A stretch of 64,000 bases of DNA from positions 62,001 through 126,000 of the forward strand of contig JAEHOE010000120.1 in NCBI GenBank assembly GCA_016858145.1, in the 5' to 3' direction. Origin of the DNA: Edaphochlamys debaryana. Taxonomy: Eukaryota; Chlorophyta; Chlorophyceae; Chlamydomonadales. Shown here piece by piece: positions 33,334 through 44,201 of this stretch. The position numbers and the translations under genes were made by a program. How positions within the stretch are numbered: position 1 is the stretch's first letter; every line of letters starts with the position of its first letter. The notes under the pieces are model-generated. The model worked only from the letters and a program-made list of their open reading frames with translations. It was not told the origin of the DNA and did not search any database.

Positions 33334-35229
33334 ATGGCGTCAGAGCCGCGCAAGGCTCGCGTGACTGTGCGTTTGGAGATAGACTCCCTCGTGAAGCGCC
33401 GCACCAAGGAGCGGAAGCTGCAGGTGTCGCTCGCCTCGCCGCTGGAGCTGACGGCGACGGTCCGCCGCGAGTTGGGCCAGCAGCAGTGGTGCAGGTTCCC
33501 GCAGCTCCAGCGGATCGAGGTGAACGGGCGGGGGGTGCAGGAGGGGGCATACAAGATGCATCCGGGTGGGGGCCGGGTATGGAACCGCTCCGCCTGCGGC
33601 TCCTCCGCGTTGCAGAGTCCTCCCAGCAGGACCCTGTGCGGGACCGGCCCTGAGCCTGGAGCCAGCGGCACGCCGGGAAGGCCAGTGGGGTCGGGGGCCA
33701 GGGGCAGGGCCGCGTGATCTGACCGCGTGACACAAGCTTCCCCCCTGGCTGTGCGCAGGTGACCGCATGGCGCCAGCGGCTGGGCGGAGGAGGAGGGGGG
33801 AAGCCGCTGCTGCGGCCCTGGCAGCCGCAGGGGGGGGCCTGGCCCCGGGCGGAGGCGGGGGAGGGGCGGGGGCGGGGGCGGCTGGAGATGGAGGCGGACG
33901 TGAGGGTGAGGCGGGGGAGGGGGGCAGGGGGAAGGTGACGAGGTCGGGCGTACAAGTGGTGCGTTGTCGGTCTCCAGCGGCCGACCCCCACCGCCCACGG
34001 CCTTGCACGGGCTCTGCTGCCCCCACGCCCCGCATGGCCAGCTTTGGCCCCCTGACGCGCCCCGGAGGCCCTGCAGCGCCTCATCCTGTGTCCCCATCCC
34101 ATACCTCCCTTCCCCACTCGCCGCGCGCAGGTGACGCCGGCTGCCCCTAAGGCAAGCAGCGTGGGACGGGGTGTGTCCGGGAGCTTATGCTCAAGCAGCC
34201 GTAACACTTTCCCCCCCTCCTAGCCCCGGCCCCCCCCTCCTAGCCCCAGCCCCCTAACCCCCCTCCCTTCACGCCCCCCCCCAGGAGCTGTCCTGCACCT
34301 TCCTGGGCCACGAGGACCGCGTGGCCCCCGGCTCCGCCTTCCGCCTGGCCGACCACCGGGTGCGCTGCGGCTGCGGGGAGTGCGCGGCCAAGCAGGTGGG
34401 GGGGGGGGGGAAGGCGGGGGGGGGGAGAGGCGGCGACAAAGGAAGAGTGGGGGAGAGAGGAGAGTTGGAGGCGAGAGCGGGAGTCGCCTTGGCACCGTGG
34501 TCGGGGAGTGGGGGAGGGAGTCGCGGCCCCGGGCCAGCCAGTGCGGGGGGGCGACAGGGGCCTGGCCATAGTGAGTGACTGCGTAGCCCCGCCTGCCCCC
34601 CCTCCTTGGCGCCCCCAGGCGGGCGGGGCTGCCCCCCGCCAGGCCAACGGCTACTGGACCCCCGCCAACTGGATTCAGGCAAGCAGGGCGGGGGGGGGCC
34701 GGAGGGGCCAAGCGGCAGCAGAAGGCAGAAGCGGGAGTGGAGCAGGCGGGCAGGCGGAGGCAAAGCCCGGCAGGCCGGCACCTGCTGCTGCCCGCTCGGA
34801 CGAGCAAGCCCTACCCACGCCCACGCCCAGCCCCCACCCCACTATTCCGCAACCCACTTCCCCCCCCCCCCTGTCCCCCCACTCCCCCCCACCCCCCACC
34901 TCAGCACGTGGCCGGCTTCCGCTTCCGCGACGTGCTGCCGGCGGCCGCGGCGCTGGGGCGGGCGGGGGAGGTGGTGCCGCTCAAGCCCCGGCCGCGGAGG
35001 CACCTGCGCTTCCTGCTGGAGCGGCCGGGCGGGGGGCGGCCACAGGTGGTGGGTGGGGGGCGCACGGTGGGGGGCGCGTGCAGCCTGACGCTTCCCATCT
35101 GCCTGACCCCATTCGCTGATCACGGCCCCTCGCTCCGTACCCTGCCCTCCCCCGCCTCCGCAGATGACGGTTGACGAGATGTGCGCCGAGCTGGGGTACC
35201 GCTGGGGCTACGTCAAGGCCCGGGGCTGA
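33334..35229 (+). CDS. Possible SAND/VARL-like Cys-rich protein
   Basis: About 249 residues; best model 33334-33534, 33759-33899, 34131-34160, 34285-34395, 34619-34678, 34905-35045, 35164-35229. The core in exons 4-6 has CGCGEC, then NGYWTPANWIQ and HVAGFRFRDVLP, which resembles the Cys cluster plus W/F-TP-x2-F/W-x2-HAG pattern of SAND-type DNA-binding domains, including the RegA-like (VARL) proteins of volvocine algae. The start gives a basic segment, RKARVTVRLEIDSLVKRR. Two points are uncertain: exon 1 could end at 33519 instead of 33534 (both in phase), and the 30-nt exon 3 could be skipped in phase. The intron after 34678 needs a GC donor (CAG|GCAAGC). If the SAND reading is right it is a nuclear regulator; otherwise it is a hypothetical protein. 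Confidence 0.62.
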
Positions 35230-36182
35230 GCGCCGAGGGGGCTGGGCGGAAGGCCAGGTACAGCAGGGAAGATGATGCAGCGATGACTCAGCTTTGGCCA
35301 GGCTGGGGTCAGGATGAGAAAGCGCAGGGTTGAAGGCGCGGTGGCATGTGCTGTGATAGGGAAGGATGAGTGTGGCGCAGGAAAGGCGGCAGGTGAGGCT
35401 CACGACGTACATACAGACAGGGTGACTCAGTTTGAGGTACAGCATAGAGGGGTGGGGGTGGACTCATCCGTGCATGCGTATGCCGGTCATGGTGGCAGAC
35501 GGGGTGGGGCAGCATTGGCGCATAGCAGGTAGGTAGGCCAGCAGGGGGGGGGGGGGGCGCCGGGGACACCGCTGAGCGCCGGGCAAGGCATTGCCCTGCA
35601 GGATGTCACAAGGTACTGTCAGTGGGCATGGCAGGCGGAGAGGCGGAGGGGCGGAGGGGCCCTGGAGGAACTTGAGGCAGTCATGGGTGGGGCACGGAGC
35701 AGAGACATGGTCGGTGGACGTAGGCCTCGGCTGTGGGGGCAGGAAAGGGGCGTGCAAGCTCTTGGTTGCAGCAGCTCTGTCTCTAGACCCCAGGCCTAGA
35801 GCGGGCCCAGACAGCTTCGCACCTCACCTTCTCAGCTTCTCAGCCCTCAAGACTAGGGCTGCCAGAGTCTGCCGACCCTCTCCCGCAACCCTCTCGCCAT
35901 GGTCCACTACACTCCCCCGTCATGCAGGTCCACTTCGCGTGATGGGGACTCGGGGGCGAGGTGCTTGGCAGGGCACATGGGTCGCCTGCATGGGGCTGGC
36001 GCGATCTATCTCCTGTAGGTCGCCAACCCGAGTACCCCAAGTGCTAACTCTTACTTGCTTGCTGTCCTCTATTACTTCGCCTGATTATTGACCTGGGTTC
36101 CTTGAGTCAACGAGACGCAATGCCCGGCCGAGGGAGCTAGTCCCAGCGCGAGCCCTCACTAGCTCCAACAAGCCACATAGTT
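35230..36182. other. Intergenic region between the SAND-like gene and gene B
   Basis: 953 bp holding the 3' UTR of the first gene and the promoter and leader of the second. I see no TGTAA and no further gene. Confidence 0.45.
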
Positions 36183-39100
36183 ATGGGCAAGCACTGGGAA
36201 GCCAACGGCGTATTCTGCTCGGCTTGCCACACGCCACTTCCCGGCAACTGGGGGAACGCCATCCAGTGCGTCGCGCAGCCAGCACCCGGCTGTGTCGATG
36301 GCAGCCGCGTGTACGCATTCTTCACACGCTTCAAGTGCAAGGAGAGCGGCCCGTTCTTCAAGGTGCCGACCCCGGGACGCGACGTGACGGGTTCGTGGTT
36401 TCATCCCACATCCCACGCGGGTGCGGGGTGACAGGCCTCAGCCCCACTCCCCCGGCTCTTGGTTCTGCTGCCGCTGCCGCAGGTGGCCTTCAGCGATGCG
36501 CTGTACTCGTGCACCGACGGCAGCTGCACGCTGCGGCCCTCGGACGGCTGGCTCGACTACCTGCGCCGCGCCGGCCCCGCGCCCGGCCACAAGAAGGACA
36601 CCAAGGAGCACGCCGAGTGGGTGCCGCGGGGGATGAAGGGGGCCGGGTGCACGATGCCCCTGGCCTCATGGCTCCAGTCCGCCCACGAGACCCACCCTGG
36701 CCTCTCTTTGCCCCCGCCTCCGCAGGTACTTCTGCCCCCCCTGCTGGGCCGGCGTGTCCACACAGGAGGAGCGGGAGGCCGTCAACGCAGCCTGCGACGG
36801 ACGCGTCGCGTGCTTCGACCCAGCGCAGTATGCTCGTAAGCTCAAAGCCATGCCCGGCCCATCACATGCGTCAGGGCTGCCCCCGCCCCCGCCCTGCGCC
36901 GCCGCCGTCAACCCCTCTCCCCGCCGCCCTGCACCCCTCTCCCCCCCCCCCGCAGGCAACACGCAGGACGCCGGTACGTTCGCTCGCTTCCACAGCCCCT
37001 ACGCGCACCAGGGGCCGCAGAAGGGCCACGCACTGCGCTGGGAGTCGGCGGGGGCCGCGTGCGCCGGCTGCGCCCGGGAGCTGCCCAAGAACGCGGGCAG
37101 CTGGGTGTTTGGGGTGAGGGAGCGCCGGGCCGGTGGGGGAGCGGGGGTGGGAGGGCCGCTAGGGCGGTGGGTGACGTCGGTGGCACGCTGACATCCGGCG
37201 CCTGCCTGGGCGTCCTGGGTGAAGGGTGTGGGCACCTCCGCTGCCAGGCCAGCGCTACTCTGCGGCTCCTAGACCTCCCACCGCCAGCCTCACCGCCAGT
37301 GTCCCCACCCGCCCCTGGCCAGGAGGGCGAGACCGTGTGCTTCTACTCGCAGCTGTCCGAGGCGCAGAGCCTGCACACGGCCGGCTTCCAGCCAGCGGGC
37401 TGGGTCGCCCCCGTGGAGCCGCGAAAGATGTTCCGCGTGCTGGAGTACGTGCGGCGGCTCAAGGACGACACCCCGCCCTGCAAGTACTACTGCGTGCCCT
37501 GCTGGGCCGCGGAGGCCGGCGAGGAGGAGCGGGCGGGGACCACCCGCGCCTGCCGCTCGCACGGCATCGGAGTGCTGACGCGCGTGGGGTACCAACAAGA
37601 GGGTGAGCACACGGGCGGGCGCGTCCCTTCAGATGCGAAGGATGCTGTGGGGCGCTGGGCGGCAGCTGCTGTCGCCCTGCAGCCCCTGCCCCTGCCCTGC
37701 GTGCTGCGCCACATCGGCTCATGCCGCCCGCACCCGCCCTCCCTCTCCCCCGCAGGTGCAGGCGCAGACGGGCCCGGCTGCGGCCCCGACGAGGGCGCCC
37801 CGGCGGCCCCCGCCCTGCTGCTGCTCACCACGGGGGCCGGCTGCCTGGTGAGCCCGGGGCCCCGCCCGGGTCCCTGATGTGCTCCGGCGTACACGCGCGG
37901 GAGGAGGCGCGGCATGACTGACTCGGGGGAACACTGCAGATCCGGTGCTCGTAGCATGACCCATGAGGCTTTGGGAACGAGCACTCGCCGCATGTCGCCC
38001 CCATGCCCGCATCTTTCGTATGCGCACGACACCCTCCCCGGCTGCACCCCCCACCCCCCGCTCCCTCCCCACCCCCCCAGGCCCGGGGCGCCCCCGCCGC
38101 GCTCCGCTTCTTCGACACCTCGGGCGACGGAGTGCTGAGCCTGGCGGAGATACGGGCGGGCGTGCAGCGCCTCGAGGGGCACACAGGCCCCAACGCCCTC
38201 TACACCAGGTGGGCAGGGCACCCAGAGGCACAGCGCCTTGCCTGCCCGCGCGGGCTGGCTGGGGACTATGGAGCACAAGGGGGTTGGCGGTCGTTGGAGC
38301 CAACCCCGCTTGCTGGGATCCCCGCGCCTTGACGGAGGGCCCCGTGTGCGCCCCGACTCGCCCAACCTCACGTCCGCCCCGGCCCGGCCTCGCCCCTTCG
38401 TCCCCCCTCACCCCCCCCCCCCAGGGCGCTGCTGCAGTTCCTGGAGGCGCTGCACGTGCGGTACCGCGCCAACCCGGGCCGCATGCAGAAGCAGCTCAAG
38501 AGCGCAGTGGGCAAGCTGGACAAGCAGGTGGGGGGGCTGGGGGGAGGAAGGGGGAGGTTGGGGCAGCGCTTCTGGCGGGGCCGGAACGGGGTCGGATGGA
38601 CCGGCTGCGGGACCTGACTGTGGGAGAATGGGCGTTCCCCCGTCCAACCTACCTCCCCGCTGCCGCCTCACCCTACTCCCGCCACCCCTGTGTCATGCCC
38701 CCACCCCCCTCCCTCCCCCCCCCCAGGTGGTCAAGGAGCTCATCGCCGTCCATGCCTGCGAGCGCGACCCCCTGCTCGTGTGGGGCATCGTGGTGAGCGC
38801 TGCGGGGCACTGGGCTGGCCGGCCGAGCGCCCCTGACCGCGCTCAGGCCCCTGTGCCTTAACGCTTCCTGTCAAGGGCTTCCTCACGGCTGCCCTCACCC
38901 GCCCCCGCTGCTGCCCCCCTCCCCCTCCCCCGCAGGCCTGGTACACCAGCAAGCGGCACCACAAGATTGCAGCGGTGAGGCCCTCTGTCCTGACCCGCCC
39001 TGACCCGCACATCCGCACGCCCCGCCTCGCTGTGTGCTCCCTTTACTGCCGGCTGCCCTCCTTGTCTGCCCTGCTCTTCTTGGCCTCAGCCCTCTCCACC

Positions 39101-39311
39101 CCGCCCCCCCCCCCCGCAGGCGGTGGCGCAGGGCGAGGTGGAGCTGCCGGACGGCGAACGGGTGGCGCTGGTGCACCCCGCCGGGGGGGAGGCGCTGGGG
39201 GCCGAGGCCCGGGGCCTGGTTGCGGACCTGGAGGGCAGCAGCGGCTCCCGCTCGCCGCTGCACAGCGCCTCGCTGCTGCTGGAGTCGGCCATGGAGTCGT
39301 TCAGGTGGTAG
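36183..39311 (+). CDS. Cysteine-rich / EF-hand protein, member B of an inverted pair
   Basis: Paralog of 25451-28376 in the opposite orientation; 503 residues from 11 exons: 36183-36362, 36483-36646, 36726-36835, 36956-37113, 37323-37602, 37756-37847, 38081-38208, 38425-38527, 38727-38792, 38936-38974, 39120-39311. Module 1 has CSAC (12-15), LPGN, WLDYLRR (83-89) and YFCPPCWAG (116-124). Module 2 has CAGC (187-190), ELPKNAG, VLEYVRR (243-249) and YYCVPCWAA (259-267). The EF-hand loop DTSGDGVLSLAE is at 340-351. Exon 6 encodes only 31 residues against 79 in member A, and the hydrophobic stretch is missing. Exon 1 and the last exon are well diverged from A, while exon 3 and most of exon 5 are nearly identical. 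Likely a soluble metal- and Ca2+-binding protein. Family and role unknown. Confidence 0.85.
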
Positions 39312-40550
39312 GGGGGGGAGGGGAGAGGAGGGTTTGCTGCTAAGCACGGCTTGCTGTTGCCGGTAACCGCTAGCTCCTGACGCGCTCATAGGAGTGAAGG
39401 GCGGTGGCTGCTGGGTGGCCGGCGCCGTCCTCGGGGGTGAGGCGAGGGGCCCGCAGGCCTGCGCTGCCGCCAGCGCCCCAACCACGGGGCCGCAGGGGGC
39501 GAGGGCAGGGGGCGGGGAGCGAGTGCTGTACGCCCCCGCAGTGCGGTTCGCAGCGGTACAGGTTTGTGCAGCGAAGTCCACTATTCATGTATTCATCCTC
39601 TTTATTCTAATGCCAAGTACAGCGGCTGAGGCCGCCGTGATAGCGCTTGTGGCTTGTGGAAGGGCACGTGAGGAAAGATGTAGCGTAGCTATCGTGGACT
39701 CTTGGGGTAGGCAGGACCAAGATCACCTATCGACACTTTTTTTTTACTCAAGCGTTGGCGCCCCTTTCGGGGTGGTGGGGCAAGATCGCCAATTGTCCGT
39801 GAACCTCGGTGGCGCATGGGCGGGCTCTGGGATGTACTGGACCTCGCTGCCCCGGACCCAGGGGGGGCCGGCACTGCCCAGTCACGTGAGGGGGCACGCA
39901 GTTGGGACCGGTCTGCGCCCGGGATGCAGATGGTGGTCCACGGAGATCAGGCCACGCCGCCGCAACCCGGTGGGGCCATCGAATGAACATGACATGAATG
40001 GCTGCGTCCCTGCTGCGTCCTCGGCCCCATGGCTAGTCGGCAGTCGAGGACTGTCTCTGTCGCTCAGCGTGCTCATCGGCCGCGGGTCACGCAGGCAGCC
40101 GGGGGCCCGGGGCGGGGCGGGGCCGGGCATATCAGTTAAGACGGGCTGGCGAGCGGTCCTGGGACTATAGCCGTGCGGCAGCCTGGTCGAGCGGCGGCAT
40201 GGGGCCCGCGGGGTGCAGCAATCGGAGCAGAGCAGCCCTGGCGGCTTTACAGCCCGATGCGGGCACACCGCACCTCCCGAGTCCCGACACCAGCGCACCA
40301 CACAGCCCTCAGCGCAAGAACGCCTGAAGGACCTACTCCTCTGCCCAGCCTTCGCCGTCGCCCGCACCGCTGAGCGCTGCCGTCGCCCGCCAGCGCCAGA
40401 GCACCATCCACCCCACCCCCCACCCACCCCCCGCGAAAGCTGCTCTCCGCTTGCCGACATGCACCACCCGTACCCCCTCCCTAACCTCCCCACCCCCCGG
40501 ACCCCCCCCCGCCCCCCCCCAGCCCAGCCCCCCCGGCCCCCATTCCTCCC
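39312..40550. other. Convergent 3' region between gene B and psb27
   Basis: 1.24 kb between facing stop codons. A 258-codon open frame at 39394-40170 has no domain and starts only 83 nt after the stop of gene B, so I do not call it. TGTAA for psb27 is on the minus strand at 40247-40251. I saw no TGTAA for gene B. Confidence 0.45.
40247..40251 (-). terminator. Candidate poly(A) signal TGTAA for psb27
   Basis: TTACA on the plus strand, about 300 nt past the psb27 stop codon in its direction of transcription. Confidence 0.5.
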
Positions 40551-42033
40551 CTACTCGCGCAGCGCCTCCCTCGCCGCCCGCAGGTGCCCCAGCACCCCCT
40601 CCCGCACGGGGGCGGTCAGGGGCGTGCGCTGGCCGTAGGTGAGGTAGAACTCGCCCAGCTCGTTGAGCGCCTCTGGGGGGGGGGGGAAGGGGAGGGGGGG
40701 AAGGGGGGGGAGGGCGTTGGCAGCGGAGGCGGAGGGCTGGCAGGGGCCAGACTTCCCTGTGATCTCTGCGTGTGCTAAGCTTCAGCCCGTTCCTCTGGTA
40801 AAGGACGTAATCCTCCCCTCCCTGAAGTGTCCCCCCCCTTTGCAAGCACGGGCCCCTTCCGCCTTCCACCCCCCCTCCTGCCCACCCTTGATCTCCGCGT
40901 GCGTCGCGTCCGTGTTCACGCGGGGGTTGTCCCGCCACTTGCGCACGAACTCCCGCACCGCGTCCTTGGCGGGGTCGGCCTGGCGCCGGACCTGGGGGGG
41001 GAGGGGGGGACCAGGGGGGGAGAGCACAATGGGGCGGGGGCACGTGTGTCGGCAAGTGGGCGGAGGCGAGCGCTGTGAAGAGCCGGGGGCTGATACGAGG
41101 CGCCCCCAACGCGTCTCCACCCCTGCGCCCACCGCAGGGCGGAAGCCCTGACGGCCTGCCTTTTCCCCCTGTTCCCCGGGGCCCCGCTCCCCGTGCCCCC
41201 CCCCCCCCACACACACACACAGGCCCCCACCTCCGCCTCCGACGCCCCGCTGCCCTCCGCCTCGATGGACTTGCCCAGGTCCTCGCTCAGCCGCTTGACG
41301 AGCTGCCGGTACTCTGGGGGGGAGGCGGAGGGAGGAAGAGCGGGGAGGGGGGTGGGGCGGAGGGCGAGAAGGGGGTGGCGGTGGGGGTCCGCACGCAGCT
41401 GCACGACGTGCACACGGCGGGGCCTGCTAGGGTTGCCGGCCCCCGCCAGCTCCCCTCACTCGCCCTCCTCCATGCGGGGGGCGCGGTGGTCCTTCCCCTG
41501 CCTCCCCCCCACTGGCGCTCCACTGCTGAGTCCCAGAAGGACCGTGCAGGGAGACTGCCTTGAGCTCGTGGGCCCTAGGCGGTCTCTCTGGCGGCCGCCC
41601 TGTCTCTCACAGCCCTTCCCCTGGACCCATCCGCTGTGGCGCAGGCCTCAGCCTCAGCTCCTGGAGCGCAGCAGCCCCCTCGCTCCCCGGCTGCCTCGCC
41701 CCTGGGCCCTGGGTGAACCCCTCGTGCGGCAGCACTGTGCCGTTGGGTGCCGAGGTACCCACCCTGCGGCAGCTTGATCTCGTTCGCCGCTTGCGCGGGC
41801 GCAGGTCGCACCGCCAGTACAGCAGCTCCGAGGGCCAGAAGCACGTCTCGCCGGCTAGGTTGGGCATCGGCGCTCGCGACTGGGGCCGATGCCTCCACGC
41901 GCTGAGCGCGCACTTTCAGCGATGGCTGCGATCCTGCATAGTGTGCTCGGAACGCTGCTACGCGGCTGCAGCGCACCCGGTTCGCGCAAGCATGCTTGGT
42001 TGCCGACGTGCCTGTCGCGCGTCCGGCGAGCAT
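40551..42033 (-). CDS. PSB27: Photosystem II assembly/repair protein Psb27
   Basis: Small thylakoid-lumen protein that binds the CP43 side of photosystem II during assembly and repair. Four exons in coding order, 41763-42033, 41231-41313, 40886-40991 and 40551-40672, give 193 residues. The first 85 or so are a bipartite presequence: a basic Ser/Ala-rich chloroplast transit part, then a twin-arginine lumen signal (SRRDVLLALGAAVLAV ending AQA). The mature part shows the family pattern of a four-helix bundle: EYRQLVKRLSEDLGKSI, DPAKDAVREFVRKWRDNPRV, then ALNELGEFYLTYGQRTPL and a final helix. The RR pair implies Tat-dependent import, as expected for this protein. The TGTAA of the upstream SDHAF4 gene lies only 40 bp before this start codon. 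Confidence 0.9.
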
Positions 42034-42634
42034 CGTGCTTGTGGGCGAGTGATAAAGCTGTTGAAAGAAGTCTTACAAGAACGTGTGTGACAAGTCGTGG
42101 AGTATGACCAGTCGCCGGGCTGGCGTGATTGCCTTCAAGACCCGCTCTCCCCGCTCTCCCCCAACTCTTCCCCCTGCCGTCTGCACACGTCCTCGCTCCC
42201 TACTCTCACCCCGCACGCTCCCCCTGCTTACTCCTCGCTCCCTTCTCTCTCCCCACCTTCCCCTCTCTCCCCATTCGCTCTCCGCGCTCTGAAAGAAATC
42301 GTCAACCTTACCCTCAACCAATCAGTACAAGTCCAGCACAGCCAACCATTGTCTTCAATCGAGCGCGTCCCGAGGTGCCCTGCGTCGCCCCCTCACTGCT
42401 GCCGCTCGCTCTCCCTGACGGCCGACCCGGCCCGCCGTCCGCTGCAGACGCAGCCACCAGCCCTGGGACCCAGAGCGCCCCATACGTGCCAGGACCTGCG
42501 CCAGGGCGTACAGGCAGTCAGCGAACTGACAGGGAGTGAGCTGTGCGGCTGCAGGCAGCAGGTGCTGCCTCCCCGCCGCCTACCCCCTGCACCCTGCCCC
42601 CACCTGCTGAGCATCGTAACCCCGTGGTCAGAAC
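42034..42634. promoter_or_regulatory. psb27 promoter region overlapping the SDHAF4 3' end
   Basis: 601 bp between the SDHAF4 stop and the psb27 start, both genes leftward. It is pyrimidine-rich on the plus strand. It must contain both the SDHAF4 3' UTR and the psb27 promoter. Confidence 0.5.
42073..42077 (-). terminator. Candidate poly(A) signal TGTAA for SDHAF4
   Basis: TTACA on the plus strand, about 560 nt after the SDHAF4 stop codon and about 40 nt before the psb27 ATG. Confidence 0.45.
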
Positions 42635-43419
42635 TCAGAAGTCGACGCACTTGCCCTTGATGTCCCAGTCGCCTGGGGAGGGAGGGGAGGGCCCAAGGGG
42701 AGGGCCAAGGGAGAGCCGGGGCCTTGGAGGGGGGTGGTGCTCATGGCTGCAGCCCAGAGGGAGACCAGCGCTGGGGGGGGGCGCTGCAAGCAGCTTGGGA
42801 TCTGCCATGCCTGCCGGCACGCGCCCCGCACCGGACCACCCGCCAGCCCACCCACCATAGCGCGTCGGCTCTTTCCCCTTGGGCCCTCCGATCTCGCCCG
42901 TGACCGGGTTGGGCTTCTGCGGATCGGTGTAGAGGGGCCGACTCAGTTGGCCGGGGGTGCCGGTGGGCATGGCTGGACACCCACGTGGCGCCCGGGCCAC
43001 GTCATTCCGCCCCAGCTCCCCAGCCCCTACCCCGCCCCTGCACCCACCAGCACGTCCTCCTCCTCCTCCTCTCCGTCCGCCGCAGCCGCCCCCGCCGCCT
43101 GCTGCCCCTGCCCCTGTCCCTGCCGCTCCCTGGCCGCCTGCATGAGCGCCAGCAGCTCCTGCTCGGTCTTGTGCTGCAGGTTGGCCGTGAAGGCGTCCAG
43201 GGGGCTGCCGGCCGGCTTGGGCGGGGCAGGCGCGGCCCCCGTCCCGGCCCCCGCCCCCGCCCCGGCTCCCGAGGAGGACGATGGGCCCGACTGCGCCGAT
43301 GCCTGGCGTCTGCTCAGCAGCCAGCAGCCCTCGCCCAGCTGCGGTAGGAGCGCGGAGCTCCGCCAGAGCCCCGGAACCATCGCCGCGACGGTCGTCGCGC
43401 TGCGTAGGGCCGTTGACAT
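42635..43419 (-). CDS. SDHAF4: Succinate dehydrogenase assembly factor 4 (SDHAF4/Sdh8)
   Basis: Mitochondrial matrix factor that binds flavinated SdhA and helps assemble respiratory complex II. Exons in coding order 43044-43419, 42856-42972 and 42635-42672 give 176 residues. The diagnostic C-terminal block is complete across two introns: NPVTGEIGGPKGKEPTRYG then DWDIKGKCVDF at the end. The N-terminal half is a Ser/Ala/Arg-rich mitochondrial presequence followed by a low-complexity Gly/Ala and Gln linker and a Glu-rich stretch. Phase shows that exon 1 ends at GTG G with donor GTGCAG, not at the more obvious GTGGGT four bases earlier. The conserved tail makes the family certain; the processing site cannot be read. 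Confidence 0.9.
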
Positions 43420-44201
43420 TGTCGCTTTATCTGTCTATCACAGAGGGACTACGAGCGCAAGGTTGTGTGAAGCAAAGCGCGAAACGTGGCGCAATCGCGA
43501 GATGTGCACAAGCAGAAGGGCTGTGGACTTGCTCAGTTGCGTTAAAAGTTTTCAGTGCGTGGGGTGACGGATGCTAGAGAAAAAGACTGGCCAAATTCCG
43601 CGACCGGACACGCTCCACGATGACAGGCCAAGCGACCTGCGACAACATGGACAGCCCGCCGCGCTGGGTGTCCTCTTTGCAACGCTCTATGACGCGGGGG
43701 ACGCTCATCGGGCTGCTCGGGCGTATCTGGGCGCAGGGGGCACGCGAGGGGGTTCGGGCCAAGAGGTGGGCCTCGACGCACGGAACACACGGTCCGACGA
43801 ACGAACTGCGCCTGTTCAGGTCTCGCATGTTTGAGCCACAGTCATGTGTTGCCCATACACATAGTGCATCACAGTGGATTATCTCGTGTCTGTTTGAGGC
43901 CACTCCGCCACACTTCAGCACTTCAGCGCTTCAGGCCAACGCCCTCGCTCGAACCCGGGCGACACGTTCTTTGACATCGTAGTAGCAACCCACACGCTCT
44001 CTCTGGTAGCACAGCATCTCCCTGGCCTCAAAAACCGGGGCGCGTCGCCTCGCATGTGCCCCGTTGCGGGCCGGCTCGGGCGAGCAAGGCCGGGGCGCAT
44101 GTAGCCGCCGAACGCACACTAGAGATGCTGAAGTACTCCATAGTGGGCTGCGCCTGAGATTGGCCGGCGTCCCTTTCTGGCGGACGGACATCCGCATCAG
44201 C
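43420..44201. promoter_or_regulatory. Divergent promoter region between SDHAF4 and the hydrolase gene
   Basis: 782 bp between two start codons pointing away from each other. No further gene seen. No TATA box recognised. Confidence 0.5.

Noticed and set aside
33540..33718. Read-through of the first exon of the SAND-like gene to a stop at 33716-33718
   Set aside because: It would give a 127-residue protein without the Cys/WTPANW core. Phase-compatible donors at 33520 and 33535 connect to the later exons.
39394..40170. 258-codon open frame on the plus strand
   Set aside because: It starts 83 nt after the stop of gene B, has no domain, no repeat of the local codon pattern and no splice structure. 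High GC alone produces such frames here.
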